From Gordonia insulae (lineage in GTDB: Bacteria; Actinomycetota; Actinomycetes; Mycobacteriales; Mycobacteriaceae): a DNA stretch of 64,000 nucleotides. Shown here piece after piece: positions 22,227 through 30,465 of the stretch. The translations under genes were made by a program, and so were the position numbers. The stretch spans positions 1-64,000 of the forward strand of contig NZ_CP033972.1 of assembly GCF_003855095.1 (NCBI RefSeq), in the 5' to 3' direction. The notes below the pieces were generated by a model. It saw nothing but the letters and a program-made list of their open reading frames with translations. It was not told the DNA's origin and made no database searches. The first letter of the stretch is position 1; each line of letters begins with the position of its first letter.

Positions 22227-24709
22227 TCGCCACTCCTCGGATCGTCGATATCTGCCTCGATGAGTGCGATTCCGCGGTAGAACTTCCGGTCGTTCGACTT
22301 GGCTATGCTGGTGCCCGTTCTGCGCCGGATTTCCCGGCCGAAAGTCTGCGCACTCAGCTCGCCGACCCCGTTGTCCTTGCACCACCGCGCATAGACCTTG
22401 CGGACCTTCGAGGTGTCGGCTTTGACGACGTCGGAGCCGGGCGCCAGGTGCAGGCAGTCGATGACGAACTGCCCGAACGCGTCCTCCTCGCGTTCGTAGC
22501 GCGCGGTGGCGTCGATAACCGACCGTGGCTCCCTGAGACCGCTGGTCGCGTCTTGGGCGCCCGCGACGATCCAGGCGAGAATGCCGGGTCCTTCTTCGTC
22601 GATGAGGATGTCGGCGAGTCCTTCGACTTTCTTCTCTTCGGGCACGGTGTGTGTGAACGGAATGAGCCGCAGGCGCCGCCAGAATGATTCCCCGCCCATT
22701 TCTACGGCGGGCTGATGATTGCCTGACAGGATGAGTGTGTGCGATGGCGTGAATTCGAATGGGTTGGAGTACAAGAATCTCGCGGTGATGCGATCACCGC
22801 CGGTGAGACTTTTCATCCGTTCCTCGTCGAACCGTCCGTCGGTCGGCACTTCGGAGCAGACAGCGAGTCGGGCGCCTGCCAGCCGGGCGAGTTCGGTGTC
22901 GTGGCTGTAGCGATTGGAGATGAGTACCGAGCTGGGCAGTGTGATGGCGTAGTCACCGAGGATGCGGGTGATGGTGTCGGTGACGACGCTCTTGCCGTTG
23001 CCGCCGGGCCCATGCAGGAAGGGGAGCACGTGATGGCTGACGCGGCCGGTGGCGGCATATCCGAGTACCCGCTGCAGGTAGCCGATCATCTCGACGTCGC
23101 CGTTGAAGGTGTCGAGGAGGAACCGGTCCCACCGCGGCGTGGGTAATGTCGGGTCGTATCCGGTGGCGGTGATCTTGGTGTGATTGCCGGCTGGTCGGTG
23201 CTCGTGCTGCAATCCGCTACGCAGGTCGATGGTGCCGGTGGGCGTATTGAGCGCGAACGGGTCGGCGTCGAGCTCGTCGGCGGTGACCCGGATGCGTCTG
23301 TCGCGGCGCGCGATGGCGATCATGTTCTCCAGCCCGGCGCGGCCGCGGCTCTTGGTCTTGAATGCCCGGTCTTCTTTGTCGCCTTCGGGGAGTGCGTTCG
23401 CAACCGCGATGGCTGCGTCGAGTGCGCACGAGTCGTCCTCGCTGATGGTCCACCGGTTGCTATCCCAGGAGAGCCAGGCCGATCGTGCCGGGTTGTATCG
23501 CAGCTTGTGACCGTGGTGATGGACGAGACGTTGCGAGTTGCCCAGGTCGGTGTAGCTGGCTCGGATTGGCTGTCCGGCCGGCGCGAGCGCTGTGGCGCCT
23601 TCGGTGCGTGCCGCTCGACTGATGGCGGCGATGTTGTCTCCGTCGATGACGGTGAATTTCGGCTCGTGGCTGTGTGCGCCGAGCTCGCGGTCGATCTGCG
23701 TCTCGCCCATGAATGCGGCACGCTGTTCGCCCCAGGTGATGCCGTCGCGGACTTCTGAGGGTGCGACGGCACGGGCGTTCGATCCGCTGCCGCACAGCTC
23801 TTCCAGGCGCCGGGTGAGCATCGCGATGGCGTCGGTGTGGCCGGCGGCGGTGATGCAGCCTTTGCGCCGCGCGCAGGCCAGCCGGGTGGCGCAGGCGAGC
23901 ATCCATGGGTGGCGGGCGTCGGGTGTCTCGGTGGCCCAGGCGGCGATCATCTTGGTGACGTAGCCGCAGGTGGTTTCGGCCCATGTCCAGGTGCTGGTGT
24001 CGACGGGTTCGTCGAGCATGGGGTCGCTGGACAGTTCTGGGACGCCGTATTCGTCGAGGCGGTCGCAGATTTCGCCGAGGGTCAGTGGTGAGCCGGTGTC
24101 GCCGACTGCCGAGGTGGGGACGGGGTCGCCCTTGTGGTTGGTGGTGCCGGGGACGCGCAGGATTCGCGGTAGGTCGAAGACCGAGTCGACGGCGATGCCG
24201 CGGTGTCCGGCGATGGTGGCGACGAGGCGTCCCCACCGTTTGAGGATGGCGGCGGCCATCGCGGTGCGTTCGGCGGTGTCGAGGACGGTGTTGTCGTCGT
24301 CGTCGATTTCCCAGAGTGGTTGGAGTCCGTGGCCGGAGGAGATGATGATCGATGGTCGGGTGCCGATGGCGGCGCTGATGTCGTCGATGAGGGTGTGGGC
24401 GTCGTCGATGGTGGTGCAGGCCCCGGGTTTGATGTCGAGGTCTGCCCAGAGGCAGGTGAGGGCTTCGACGGTGTCGGCGGCGCCGCGGGGTCCGGTGCGG
24501 GGTGGTCCGGCGACGGGGTTGACGGCGAACCAGACGTCGGCGTCGGGGAGGCCGGTGGCGGCGATGGAGACGAGTTGCGGGGTGTTGACGATGGTCTGGA
24601 ATCGTCCGTCTGCCGGTTTGTAGCAGAGTGCGGTGTGGGTGTGGTGGCCGAGCGTGTCGAGGACGTCGGCGAAGGTGAGTGGGGTGGTCGGCGTTGACCG
24701 TGGGTTCAC
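22223..24709 (-). CDS. Bifunctional primase-helicase (AEP primase + D5/P4-type helicase)
   Basis: An 828-residue replication protein. Start GTG 24709-24707 overlaps the stop of the mini-gene upstream; GAAAGG lies eight bases before it. The N-terminal part has AEP-type primase motifs: LWADLDIK (about residue 86) and SSGHGLQPLW (about 120), later RVPGTTNHK. The C-terminal part is a D5_N plus superfamily-3-like ATPase, with Walker A HGPGGNGKS near residue 565-572. It would synthesise primers and unwind DNA at the adjacent origin. Such enzymes are usual in P4-like and many actinobacterial phages. Confidence 0.9.
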   Translation of the reverse strand: MNPRSTPTTPLTFADVLDTLGHHTHTALCYKPADGRFQTIVNTPQLVSIAATGLPDADVWFAVNPVAGPPRTGPRGAADTVEALTCLWADLDIKPGACTTIDDAHTLIDDISAAIGTRPSIIISSGHGLQPLWEIDDDDNTVLDTAERTAMAAAILKRWGRLVATIAGHRGIAVDSVFDLPRILRVPGTTNHKGDPVPTSAVGDTGSPLTLGEICDRLDEYGVPELSSDPMLDEPVDTSTWTWAETTCGYVTKMIAAWATETPDARHPWMLACATRLACARRKGCITAAGHTDAIAMLTRRLEELCGSGSNARAVAPSEVRDGITWGEQRAAFMGETQIDRELGAHSHEPKFTVIDGDNIAAISRAARTEGATALAPAGQPIRASYTDLGNSQRLVHHHGHKLRYNPARSAWLSWDSNRWTISEDDSCALDAAIAVANALPEGDKEDRAFKTKSRGRAGLENMIAIARRDRRIRVTADELDADPFALNTPTGTIDLRSGLQHEHRPAGNHTKITATGYDPTLPTPRWDRFLLDTFNGDVEMIGYLQRVLGYAATGRVSHHVLPFLHGPGGNGKSVVTDTITRILGDYAITLPSSVLISNRYSHDTELARLAGARLAVCSEVPTDGRFDEERMKSLTGGDRITARFLYSNPFEFTPSHTLILSGNHQPAVEMGGESFWRRLRLIPFTHTVPEEKKVEGLADILIDEEGPGILAWIVAGAQDATSGLREPRSVIDATARYEREEDAFGQFVIDCLHLAPGSDVVKADTSKVRKVYARWCKDNGVGELSAQTFGREIRRRTGTSIAKSNDRKFYRGIALIEADIDDPRSGE

Positions 24710-24828
24710 GTTGCGCGCCTTTCGTTCTCGGTGGTTTGCTGGCAGGTGTGGCATTGTCTGCGGCGCCAGGTGGTGGCGGGTAGGCGTGCGCCGCATGTGA
24801 TGCAGGTGGGGAAGTGGCCGGCGGGCAT
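24706..24828 (-). CDS. 40-residue zinc-ribbon mini-protein
   Basis: ATG 24828-24826 overlaps the preceding stop (TGATG), and its TGA overlaps the GTG of the primase (GTGA). The protein has CITCG (residues 9-13) and CHTC (26-29): a minimal four-Cys ribbon with Arg-rich linker. Too short for usual gene finders. Function unknown. Confidence 0.6.
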   Translation of the reverse strand: MPAGHFPTCITCGARLPATTWRRRQCHTCQQTTENERRAT

Positions 24829-25169
24829 CAGACGGCGCTCCCGAATACTGGTTGCGCCGCCCACCATTCGAGCCGCTCAACCCGCATTTCGAGCGCTGAG
24901 GCCACATGCACCTCAAGTTGCGCGCCACGGGACTCCTCCCAACCAGTCAGGGTGGCGACCGCCGTGCAGCCGTCGAGCATTGCGATCAAGTCCTCTCGCA
25001 GGTAGTCAGCCCATGACTTGCCCTCGCCCTCCTCGCCGAACTCGTGCGGGGAGACGACGTCATAGCCGATGGCACGCAACATGTTCGCGGCCTGCTCAAA
25101 TGCGGGGAAGTTGAAGCTGGGGTAGCCGGTCATGGGTCCGGAAATGTAAATGCGGTGCGCAGCCATCAC
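24828..25169 (-). CDS. DUF4406 protein (nucleoside deoxyribosyltransferase-like)
   Basis: A 113-residue protein with the DUF4406 hallmark start YISGPMTGYPSFNFPAFE, then DVVSPHEF and an acidic DLIAMLDGCTAVATLTGWEESRGAQLEVHVA. This family shares the fold of nucleoside 2-deoxyribosyltransferases and is common in phages, where it probably works in nucleotide or base metabolism. It directly precedes the DNA methyltransferase stop with a 4-base overlap, so both are expressed together. Confidence 0.85.
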   Translation of the reverse strand: MMAAHRIYISGPMTGYPSFNFPAFEQAANMLRAIGYDVVSPHEFGEEGEGKSWADYLREDLIAMLDGCTAVATLTGWEESRGAQLEVHVASALEMRVERLEWWAAQPVFGSAV

Positions 25170-26686
25170 GCCACCCCCAGCGACTCGGCGACCACACCGA
25201 CGAGATCCCGCGCGGCCGGCGGTGTGACGGCGTTGCCCGCCATGCGCACCTGTTCGCGCCGGTTGCCGAGGACGATGTACTCGCCGGGGAAGTCCATGGC
25301 GGCGACGATCTCGCGCGGCTCGAGCATCCGGAATCGGACGTCCTCGATGTCGACGGTCGGCCGGGCGGCGTCGAGGAGTGGCTGGTGGCCGCTCGTGGTG
25401 ATCGTCCGGATCGGTTCGGCTACCGGGGTGGACATCTCCGCGCCGCCCTCGTTGTTGCGCATGAGCAGCGCGTGCCGCTCGACCGTCGTGCAGGTGGGCA
25501 GGGCATCACCGGTCGTGACGGTGCCGCCATTGCCGTAGTACGTCGTCACCAGACCGTGGTGATTCCCGGACGCGGTGACCGTGCAGAGCGGGGCCGAGAC
25601 GGGCCGGTGTTTCGAGCCGCCGCCGCGCAGCTCGGCGATGAACGCGAGCCCGTCAGTCTCCCGGGTGGTCCGCGTCGAGATCGGCTCCTCGGTCGGTGCG
25701 GCGTTCTCCCGCCACGTCCCGCCGCACGGCACCAGCAGCCCGGTCTCGTTGCGCGTCGTCATCGTTCGCGACGGCGCGGACACCGGTTGCGCCTGCTTAC
25801 CCTCGCGGCCCTCGACCGGAACGAGCAGCGGTGCCCAATAGCGGTCGATCCCGGCCTGGATGCGGGCCATCGTCTTCGCGGCCAGTGGTTTCGTGCGGTC
25901 GCCGATGCGGACGCCTTCGAGGGTCCAGTCGATGATGTCGGCGGCCGGACGGAACAGTGGCTCAAGAATCTGGTTGCGGCACTTCACACTCGGGCAGCGG
26001 TAGACGTACTGGGCGCGATACCGGCCCCAGCGGCCGTCGGTCTTCTTGAACGACTGCATCGCCTTGACCGGTCCGCAGTCGGGGCAGATGGCGTCGGGGC
26101 GGGTGACACGCTCGAGCTCCGGGCGTTGGTTGCCGTGGCGCCAGAACACGACGTACATGCGGTCGCGGGACTGCGGCGCCCCCCGGCCGAGGGTCTGGGC
26201 GTGCATTGAGTTGAGCATCACGATGTGGTGGTCGTAGCCGAGGGCTTCCATCGCCATCAGCCAGGCGCGGAACGGAACCCAGTTGAACGCGTCGACGACG
26301 TTCTCGACGATCACCGCGTCGTACTGGTGGTGTTCAGCGAACCGTGGGACGTCCCACATCGTCGCCCGGGACCGCTCGGCGGCCGCGTCGGGCAGCACCT
26401 CGCCGAACAGATCAGGCTGGGTGCCTTCGCGTTTGCGGCCCTTCGCGACCGAGTGGTTGGTGCACTCGGGTGACGCCCACAGGATGTCGGTGTGGGGGAA
26501 GTAGCGCGGCGAGATCTGGGACAGATCGGCGCACAGATGGTCGGCGTCGGGGTGGTTGGTGTTGTGGGTCTCGACGGCGAGATCCCAGTGGTTCGAGGCG
26601 ATCCGGACCGAGATGCCGGGCACCTGAATCGCGCCGGTCGACGATCCGCCGGCTCCACAGAAGAGGTCTGTCAGGGTGAGGGTCAT
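25166..26686 (-). CDS. C5 cytosine DNA methyltransferase
   Basis: A 506-residue enzyme that puts a methyl group from S-adenosylmethionine on cytosine C5. Start ATG 26686-26684; the upstream extension to 26797 is a shadow. Motif I is TDLFCGAGGSS (residues 5-15); motif IV has PEC in place of PPC (about residue 70); motif VI is VIENVVDAF (about 121-129); motif VIII is QSRDRMYVV (about 170); motif X is GNAVTPPAARDLV at the C-terminus. The variable target-recognition region contains CxxC pairs (CPDC near 195, CPSVKC near 224). No restriction partner is adjacent, so it is likely a solitary phage methyltransferase that protects phage DNA. Confidence 0.92.
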   Translation of the reverse strand: MTLTLTDLFCGAGGSSTGAIQVPGISVRIASNHWDLAVETHNTNHPDADHLCADLSQISPRYFPHTDILWASPECTNHSVAKGRKREGTQPDLFGEVLPDAAAERSRATMWDVPRFAEHHQYDAVIVENVVDAFNWVPFRAWLMAMEALGYDHHIVMLNSMHAQTLGRGAPQSRDRMYVVFWRHGNQRPELERVTRPDAICPDCGPVKAMQSFKKTDGRWGRYRAQYVYRCPSVKCRNQILEPLFRPAADIIDWTLEGVRIGDRTKPLAAKTMARIQAGIDRYWAPLLVPVEGREGKQAQPVSAPSRTMTTRNETGLLVPCGGTWRENAAPTEEPISTRTTRETDGLAFIAELRGGGSKHRPVSAPLCTVTASGNHHGLVTTYYGNGGTVTTGDALPTCTTVERHALLMRNNEGGAEMSTPVAEPIRTITTSGHQPLLDAARPTVDIEDVRFRMLEPREIVAAMDFPGEYIVLGNRREQVRMAGNAVTPPAARDLVGVVAESLGVA

Positions 26687-26850
26687 GTGAGCCTCCCGGC
26701 GTCGTGGGGGTGGAGGCGCCCGCAGATGCACGCCCGATACGTGACCCCGTACGGCATACGGCGGTAGCGGTTGTAGTGGTGGATGCCGTGCCCGCACAGC
26801 CAGCGGTCGAGGCGGTCACGGGATTGGGTGGCGAGGTGGGGGAAGATCAC
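26683..26850 (-). CDS. 55-residue Cys/His mini-protein
   Basis: GTG 26850-26848 overlaps the stop of the upstream mini-gene (GTGA); the stop overlaps the methyltransferase ATG. It contains WLCGHGIHHYNRYRR, then ACICGRLHPH, a Cys/His set that could hold one zinc. Strongly basic. Function unknown; co-translated with the methyltransferase. Confidence 0.55.
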   Translation of the reverse strand: MIFPHLATQSRDRLDRWLCGHGIHHYNRYRRMPYGVTYRACICGRLHPHDAGRLT

Positions 26851-27011
26851 GACACACCACCGGCTTCCTCGAAGCATGGGCAGTCGCAGAGCTCGCAGTT
26901 GCCGATGTCCGAGTGGTGGGCGGACATGTGGTTGCAGTCAGTGCAGCGCTGTGCGGCGTATCCGGTTATCGCGGCGGCCCACTCAGCGGCAGAGAAGTCT
27001 TCGGGCCTCAT
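26847..27011 (-). CDS. 54-residue Cys-rich mini-protein
   Basis: ATG 27011-27009 overlaps the stop of the preceding gene (ATGA) and its TGA overlaps the next GTG. It carries CTDC (residues 23-26), HH near 32-33 and CELCDCPC (39-46): six cysteines in 24 residues, likely a zinc-binding or small redox unit. Acidic overall. Family not recognised. Confidence 0.6.
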   Translation of the reverse strand: MRPEDFSAAEWAAAITGYAAQRCTDCNHMSAHHSDIGNCELCDCPCFEEAGGVS

Positions 27012-27439
27012 GACTCACCACCGTCAGGGCGGAAGAGGACGATGCAGCGCCCACCCTTCGCGTAGTACCGGAGGATCAGGTCGGACGGGACGGTGTCCTC
27101 GCCGTCATTGCGGTCGGCAGGGTCCATATCGATCCACTGATCGCCGCCCCACTTCTCGAAGTACTTGCCAATGACGTGCGGTCGGCCGCTGGCGAAGTGG
27201 CGGACCTCTTCAGCGCGTATGACCGTGTCGACCGGTAGCGCGTCCAGTTCCTCGACTGTGTCCACTGTGGTGTGGGCGGTGACAACAGACACGACAGCCT
27301 CGGCGACGGCGCGGGCATCCATACCGCCGCCGGGTCCGAAGCAGTTGCTACACGCGTTCGGTCCGTTGGTGCCGCACTCGTCGCCACGAAAGTGCATGCT
27401 CCGCAGTCGATCCGCGATCATGTCGGCGAGGTCTGTCAT
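27008..27439 (-). CDS. Hypothetical phage protein with N-terminal Cys cluster
   Basis: A 143-residue protein. An N-terminal segment has Cys at about residues 22, 30 and 33 (ECGTNGPNACSNC). A helical middle follows (DARAVAEAVVSVVTAHTT), then a beta-rich acidic C-terminal part with RCIVLFRPDGG. It overlaps both neighbours by 4 bases. No family recognised. Confidence 0.6.
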   Translation of the reverse strand: MTDLADMIADRLRSMHFRGDECGTNGPNACSNCFGPGGGMDARAVAEAVVSVVTAHTTVDTVEELDALPVDTVIRAEEVRHFASGRPHVIGKYFEKWGGDQWIDMDPADRNDGEDTVPSDLILRYYAKGGRCIVLFRPDGGES

Positions 27440-27801
27440 GACTGCCCACCGTCCCGAACGTCCCCGGCGGCAGGCAACACGACCTCTGCCGTGACGATGA
27501 GTGTTGCCCCCTCAGGGAAGTCGTCAGCCCACGCCTTAAACCCGGGGCCGTGTACAAAACCGTGGCGGTCCCAGAACTGCCTGTGATACATGACAGTCAT
27601 GGGCACCTCGGTACGGACGCAAGTGTTCGTGGGAGACAGAACATCACCCCTACCGTCGTGCCGCAGACAACGCCAGGGCTTCTCTGACTGCCGTTTCCAG
27701 GCGGCCTGGTAGTCGGCCTTGTAGTCGACCACGCTGTAGTACTGCTCTCGGCATCCCTCGTGGGCGCATGTCCATCGGAGGGTGTATCCACGTCGGCTCA
27801 C
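27436..27801 (-). CDS. Hypothetical phage protein
   Basis: A 121-residue protein from GTG 27801-27799, which overlaps the stop of the preceding gene (GTGA); the frame is open to 27915. The N-terminal half has CAHEGC and CLRHDG, a possible zinc site (WTCAHEGCREQYYSVVDY). The C-terminal half is beta-rich. No family recognised. Confidence 0.6.
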   Translation of the reverse strand: MSRRGYTLRWTCAHEGCREQYYSVVDYKADYQAAWKRQSEKPWRCLRHDGRGDVLSPTNTCVRTEVPMTVMYHRQFWDRHGFVHGPGFKAWADDFPEGATLIVTAEVVLPAAGDVRDGGQS

Positions 27802-28283
27802 TGCTGTGCACCTCCATCGAGAATGCGGGCATAGGGATTCAGCGGCGGATCGTTGGGAATGCCCGTCGGTCCGCTCTGATGCCACGTCGCCCCAGCCTCG
27901 AACCCCTCGTCCCACGCATTCTGGAGAGTGGAGAGAGCAGCATCCCGCTCAGCGGCGACGCGGTTGTAGTCGTGGCGATGTATTGCACCCTGCCGATAGC
28001 CGCTCTGCTCCGCCGCGATCACCTCGGAGTCCGCCCGGTCTAGCTCGTCAATCAGTCCCCGCACCAACTCTGGGGCCGCAGCAATGAACTCGGCGTCATG
28101 CTGGTCGATACTGTTGGTCAGGAAGATCGGTGTCGCACCTTTACGGTCGGGATATGCGCCACCACGATAGGAACTTGAACCGTCTTCATGGACGACACCA
28201 TCGAGCAGGGATGGACGCCACGGCCCCGGTGTGATTCCCTCCAGGGCTTGGCGTGCTGCATCCCGCACACTGACATCAGACAT
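27798..28283 (-). CDS. Hypothetical phage protein with helical C-terminus
   Basis: A 161-residue protein from ATG 28283-28281, with GGAGGAGGAA before it; the frame is open to 28517. It contains FIAAAPELVRGLIDELDRADSEVIAAEQ and RVAAERDAALSTLQNAWDEGFEAGA, which is a pattern common in phage ead/Ea22-like proteins (fragment around ...FIAAAREDVPALLDELE). That resemblance is from memory of the pattern. Function unknown. Confidence 0.6.
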   Translation of the reverse strand: MSDVSVRDAARQALEGITPGPWRPSLLDGVVHEDGSSSYRGGAYPDRKGATPIFLTNSIDQHDAEFIAAAPELVRGLIDELDRADSEVIAAEQSGYRQGAIHRHDYNRVAAERDAALSTLQNAWDEGFEAGATWHQSGPTGIPNDPPLNPYARILDGGAQQ

Positions 28284-28521
28284 CAAGTTCCTCCTCCGAA
28301 TAGACGAGACGGGCAGTGTCGCAGGGCCAGTCCATCGGCGTTCCGTCGGTGTACCAGCACGTCGTGCAGACACCGTGGGCTCGTTCGTGCAGCTCTCAGA
28401 TCGGCACCAGAGCCTCACGGGCAGCGGCGACGGCCGCCTGTTCCAGCGACATGGTCGGGATGAATCGTTGCTCCGCTGACGCCCACGCCCTCTGTGCGGC
28501 CTTGACGGCTGGGTCACTCAT
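28276..28521 (-). pseudogene. Small phage gene with an in-frame TGA
   Basis: ATG 28521-28519 has GGAGG seven bases upstream. The frame gives a 41-residue helical protein (ending REALVPI), a TGA at 28398-28396, then continues sensibly in the same frame (ELHERAHGVCTTCWYTDGTP, ending YSEEELDV) to TGA 28278-28276, overlapping the next start. The second half has CTTC and no start codon of its own. A CGA (Arg) to TGA change would explain it. Either a recent nonsense mutation or readthrough; the 41-residue N-terminal product may still be made. Confidence 0.6.
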
Positions 28522-28651
28522 GGCCGGTCCTCCGGCGCTGCCGTTTCTGCGACTGCCTCCACTCGTTCCAGCCGATGAACAGCACGACCGGGATCAGCAA
28601 CACGCCCCCGATGAACTCGAAAGGGGTGGGGATCAGATCGGGATCTCTCAT
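28514..28651 (-). CDS. 45-residue single-pass membrane protein
   Basis: ATG 28651-28649 overlaps the stop of the upstream gene (ATGA). Residues about 12-29 (FIGGVLLIPVVLFIGW) form one membrane helix; the C-terminus is Arg/Lys/Gln-rich and would face the cytoplasm. The larger frame to 28804 is a shadow. Function unknown. Confidence 0.55.
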   Translation of the reverse strand: MRDPDLIPTPFEFIGGVLLIPVVLFIGWNEWRQSQKRQRRRTGHE

Positions 28652-29007
28652 GCCGCACCGCCGGTGAATCGGATGTAGGCGATCTTGGCGCGGATGGTGG
28701 ATTCGAATCCGGAACCGAAGCCGCCCTGCTGCTTTCGGATCATCTGGCCGATCGAGCCGACTCGTACAGGGTCCTGTTCGGGTGTCGGTGTGTATTTCAC
28801 CCACTTGCCGGGATGTGAACGGCAGTAGTCGATGAGAGCCAGGCGGGCTGCGGGTATCGGCTTGGCGCCGTATCCGGTGCGCACTCTTGGCAGTTCGTCG
28901 ACGGGCTCGAACGCTTGCGTGAGTGCGCGTTCGGCTTCTCTTCTCTCGCGTTGCTCGGCGAGGCGGTCTGCTCGCTCGTCGTCGAGGTCGAAATGTGTTG
29001 CAGTCAT
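28648..29007 (-). CDS. Hypothetical phage protein (basic C-terminal part)
   Basis: A 119-residue protein. ATG 29007 is chosen because GGAG lies seven bases before it; ATG 29013 is too close to that site. The N-terminal third is a charged Glu/Arg-rich helix. The rest (PAARLALIDYCRSHPGKWVKY, then IGQMIRKQQGGFGSGFESTIRAKIAYIRFTG) may be a small DNA-binding fold. No family recognised. Confidence 0.6.
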   Translation of the reverse strand: MTATHFDLDDERADRLAEQRERREAERALTQAFEPVDELPRVRTGYGAKPIPAARLALIDYCRSHPGKWVKYTPTPEQDPVRVGSIGQMIRKQQGGFGSGFESTIRAKIAYIRFTGGAA

Positions 29008-29033
29008 GGTCATCTCCAAACGGTGAGGGGGTG

Positions 29034-29073
29034 CTGGTGCCGGGTCGCGCATCCCCACGTGACCCGGCACCAG
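29034..29073 (-). promoter_or_regulatory. 13-bp perfect hairpin between recombination and downstream genes
   Basis: CTGGTGCCGGGTC (29034-29046) and GACCCGGCACCAG (29061-29073) with a 14-base loop. It fills the only sizeable gap inside the early operon. There is no T-run after it on the minus strand, so it may be a weak terminator, an RNA-processing or antitermination site, or an operator. Confidence 0.5.
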
Positions 29074-29083
29074 CGAGTGTTGG

Positions 29084-29668
29084 TTAGCTCTGGGCGGCGA
29101 GGATGGCCGTCTTGGTGGCGTCGGGCAGGCCCGCCCAGGTGGCGGCGTCGAAGCCGGCGGGGACGCCGCTCGGGTCGGACGGCTGGGCGGGGGCCGACTG
29201 GGCGGTGGTGAGTGCGTCGGCCGCCTGTGCCGCCTCGCGGGTAAACGCGTATCGGTAGGCCTTCATCGTGTAACTGCCCGACGGACCGCCCTGCACGCGC
29301 TGCTCGCCGAGATACTCGACCTCGAAGATCACCCCGGGCACCATCACTTCGGAGCCCTTGGTCGCGCCAGACTCGCGGATCGCCTCGGTGAGTGCGAGCT
29401 TGCGCTTCCCCCAGCAGGGGATGTAGATCGACCGGACGCCGTCGTCTTCGGAGTCCTGACGCTGGTCGGTCTGGATCGAGATGATGAACTGCATCTTGGG
29501 ATCGCCCGACGGGAATGTGGCGGGCTGCTGGGTGGTGAAGTCGGTGACCTGGCGGTAATCGACCGCCACGATCGGCCCTCGGACCTTCTCTCCTGCAGCG
29601 CTCTCCGCGGTGAAGGCGGACTTGCTACCGGTGGACAGGGCCTTGTCGATGTCGTTGAGGATACTCAT
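29084..29668 (-). CDS. Hypothetical protein next to exonuclease, possible ssDNA-binding factor
   Basis: A 194-residue protein. The middle is beta-rich (GPIVAVDYRQVTDF, KMQFIISIQTDQR, VRSIYIPCWGKRKLALTEAI, VMVPGVIFEVEYLG), suggesting an OB-like fold. The C-terminus is Ala/Pro/Ser-rich with a helical DAATWAGLPDATKTAILA end. It stands directly after the RecB-like exonuclease gene, the place where phages often carry a single-strand binding or annealing protein. That role is inference. Confidence 0.55.
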   Translation of the reverse strand: MSILNDIDKALSTGSKSAFTAESAAGEKVRGPIVAVDYRQVTDFTTQQPATFPSGDPKMQFIISIQTDQRQDSEDDGVRSIYIPCWGKRKLALTEAIRESGATKGSEVMVPGVIFEVEYLGEQRVQGGPSGSYTMKAYRYAFTREAAQAADALTTAQSAPAQPSDPSGVPAGFDAATWAGLPDATKTAILAAQS

Positions 29669-29685
29669 GACTCATTTCTCTTTTC

Positions 29686-30465
29686 TTATTGTGCCGCAGC
29701 CACTTTGGCTGTGGTGGTCTTGCCGTCGCACTGCAACGGGGAATCGGGGGAGCGCCGGTTATATGGACAGACGAAGCAGTCGACGGGCTTGGTCGGGATG
29801 AGCGACCAGTTCTCGGGTTTGTCGTCGACCTGCAGGTCCCACATGAGCGCCATCGCGGTGTCGATGCGGGTGAGCGTCTCGTCGACGACGGCATCCGAAT
29901 ACGGTTCGGTCCACAGGTGGGCGTGTTTCATCTGCCCGCCGCGCGGCATGAACGCGATGCCGACTCGTTCGATGGGGATGCCGATGTTGCGCATTCCGCG
30001 CCCGTACAGGTGCGCTTGGCGGCGGTATTGTTCGGACGGCCCGTGGTTGGTGTAGGTCGACATCTTCGACTGGCCGGGGAACTTCCAGTCGATGACGGTG
30101 GCGCTGTCGAGGTCGACGAGGTCGCAGGTGCCGGCCAGTCCTTGGCGGATGGTGACCCGGGTTTCTGGCAGCCAGCGGGTGCGGCCGAGTCGGGCGTTGG
30201 CGCGGCGGGCGAACTCTTCGAGCTGGGCGTGCGCGCCGGTGCCGACGACGGACGGCAGCGGGTCGTCGTACACGTTGACCTTGGGGGCGTGGATGAGCCC
30301 GAGGGCGAGTTTGCGCAGGCAGGGGTGTCCGACTTCAGAGGGTCCGAGGTCGCGCTGCTGTGAGCGTTCTTCGCCGGCCGAGCCGTCGATGATGAGCTGC
30401 TTGAGGTCGTCGAGCAGCGGGTCGGGTGCGGCGGCGAGCTGGTCGAGCGCTTCGGCGGCGGTCAT
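29686..30465 (-). CDS. Cas4/RecB-like PD-(D/E)xK exonuclease with Fe-S Cys set
   Basis: A 259-residue nuclease. The catalytic core is visible as GTCDLVDLDSATVIDWKFPG (D...D-x-K, about residues 112-131). Four cysteines, one early (GHPCLRK near residue 49) and three late (CFVC near 232-235, LQC near 249), match the iron-sulphur pattern of Cas4/AddB-type nucleases. It likely resects DNA ends for phage recombination. It overlaps the upstream gene at one base. Confidence 0.85.
   Translation of the reverse strand: MTAAEALDQLAAAPDPLLDDLKQLIIDGSAGEERSQQRDLGPSEVGHPCLRKLALGLIHAPKVNVYDDPLPSVVGTGAHAQLEEFARRANARLGRTRWLPETRVTIRQGLAGTCDLVDLDSATVIDWKFPGQSKMSTYTNHGPSEQYRRQAHLYGRGMRNIGIPIERVGIAFMPRGGQMKHAHLWTEPYSDAVVDETLTRIDTAMALMWDLQVDDKPENWSLIPTKPVDCFVCPYNRRSPDSPLQCDGKTTTAKVAAAQ

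Noticed and set aside
22227..22385. Upstream extension of the iteron-bearing ORF
   Set aside because: It overlaps the primase C-terminus; the coupled ATG at 22226 with GAGGAG is the better start.
28396..28398. TGA as a selenocysteine codon
   Set aside because: No SECIS-like element is visible and the family context suggests Arg at that place; nonsense change is simpler.
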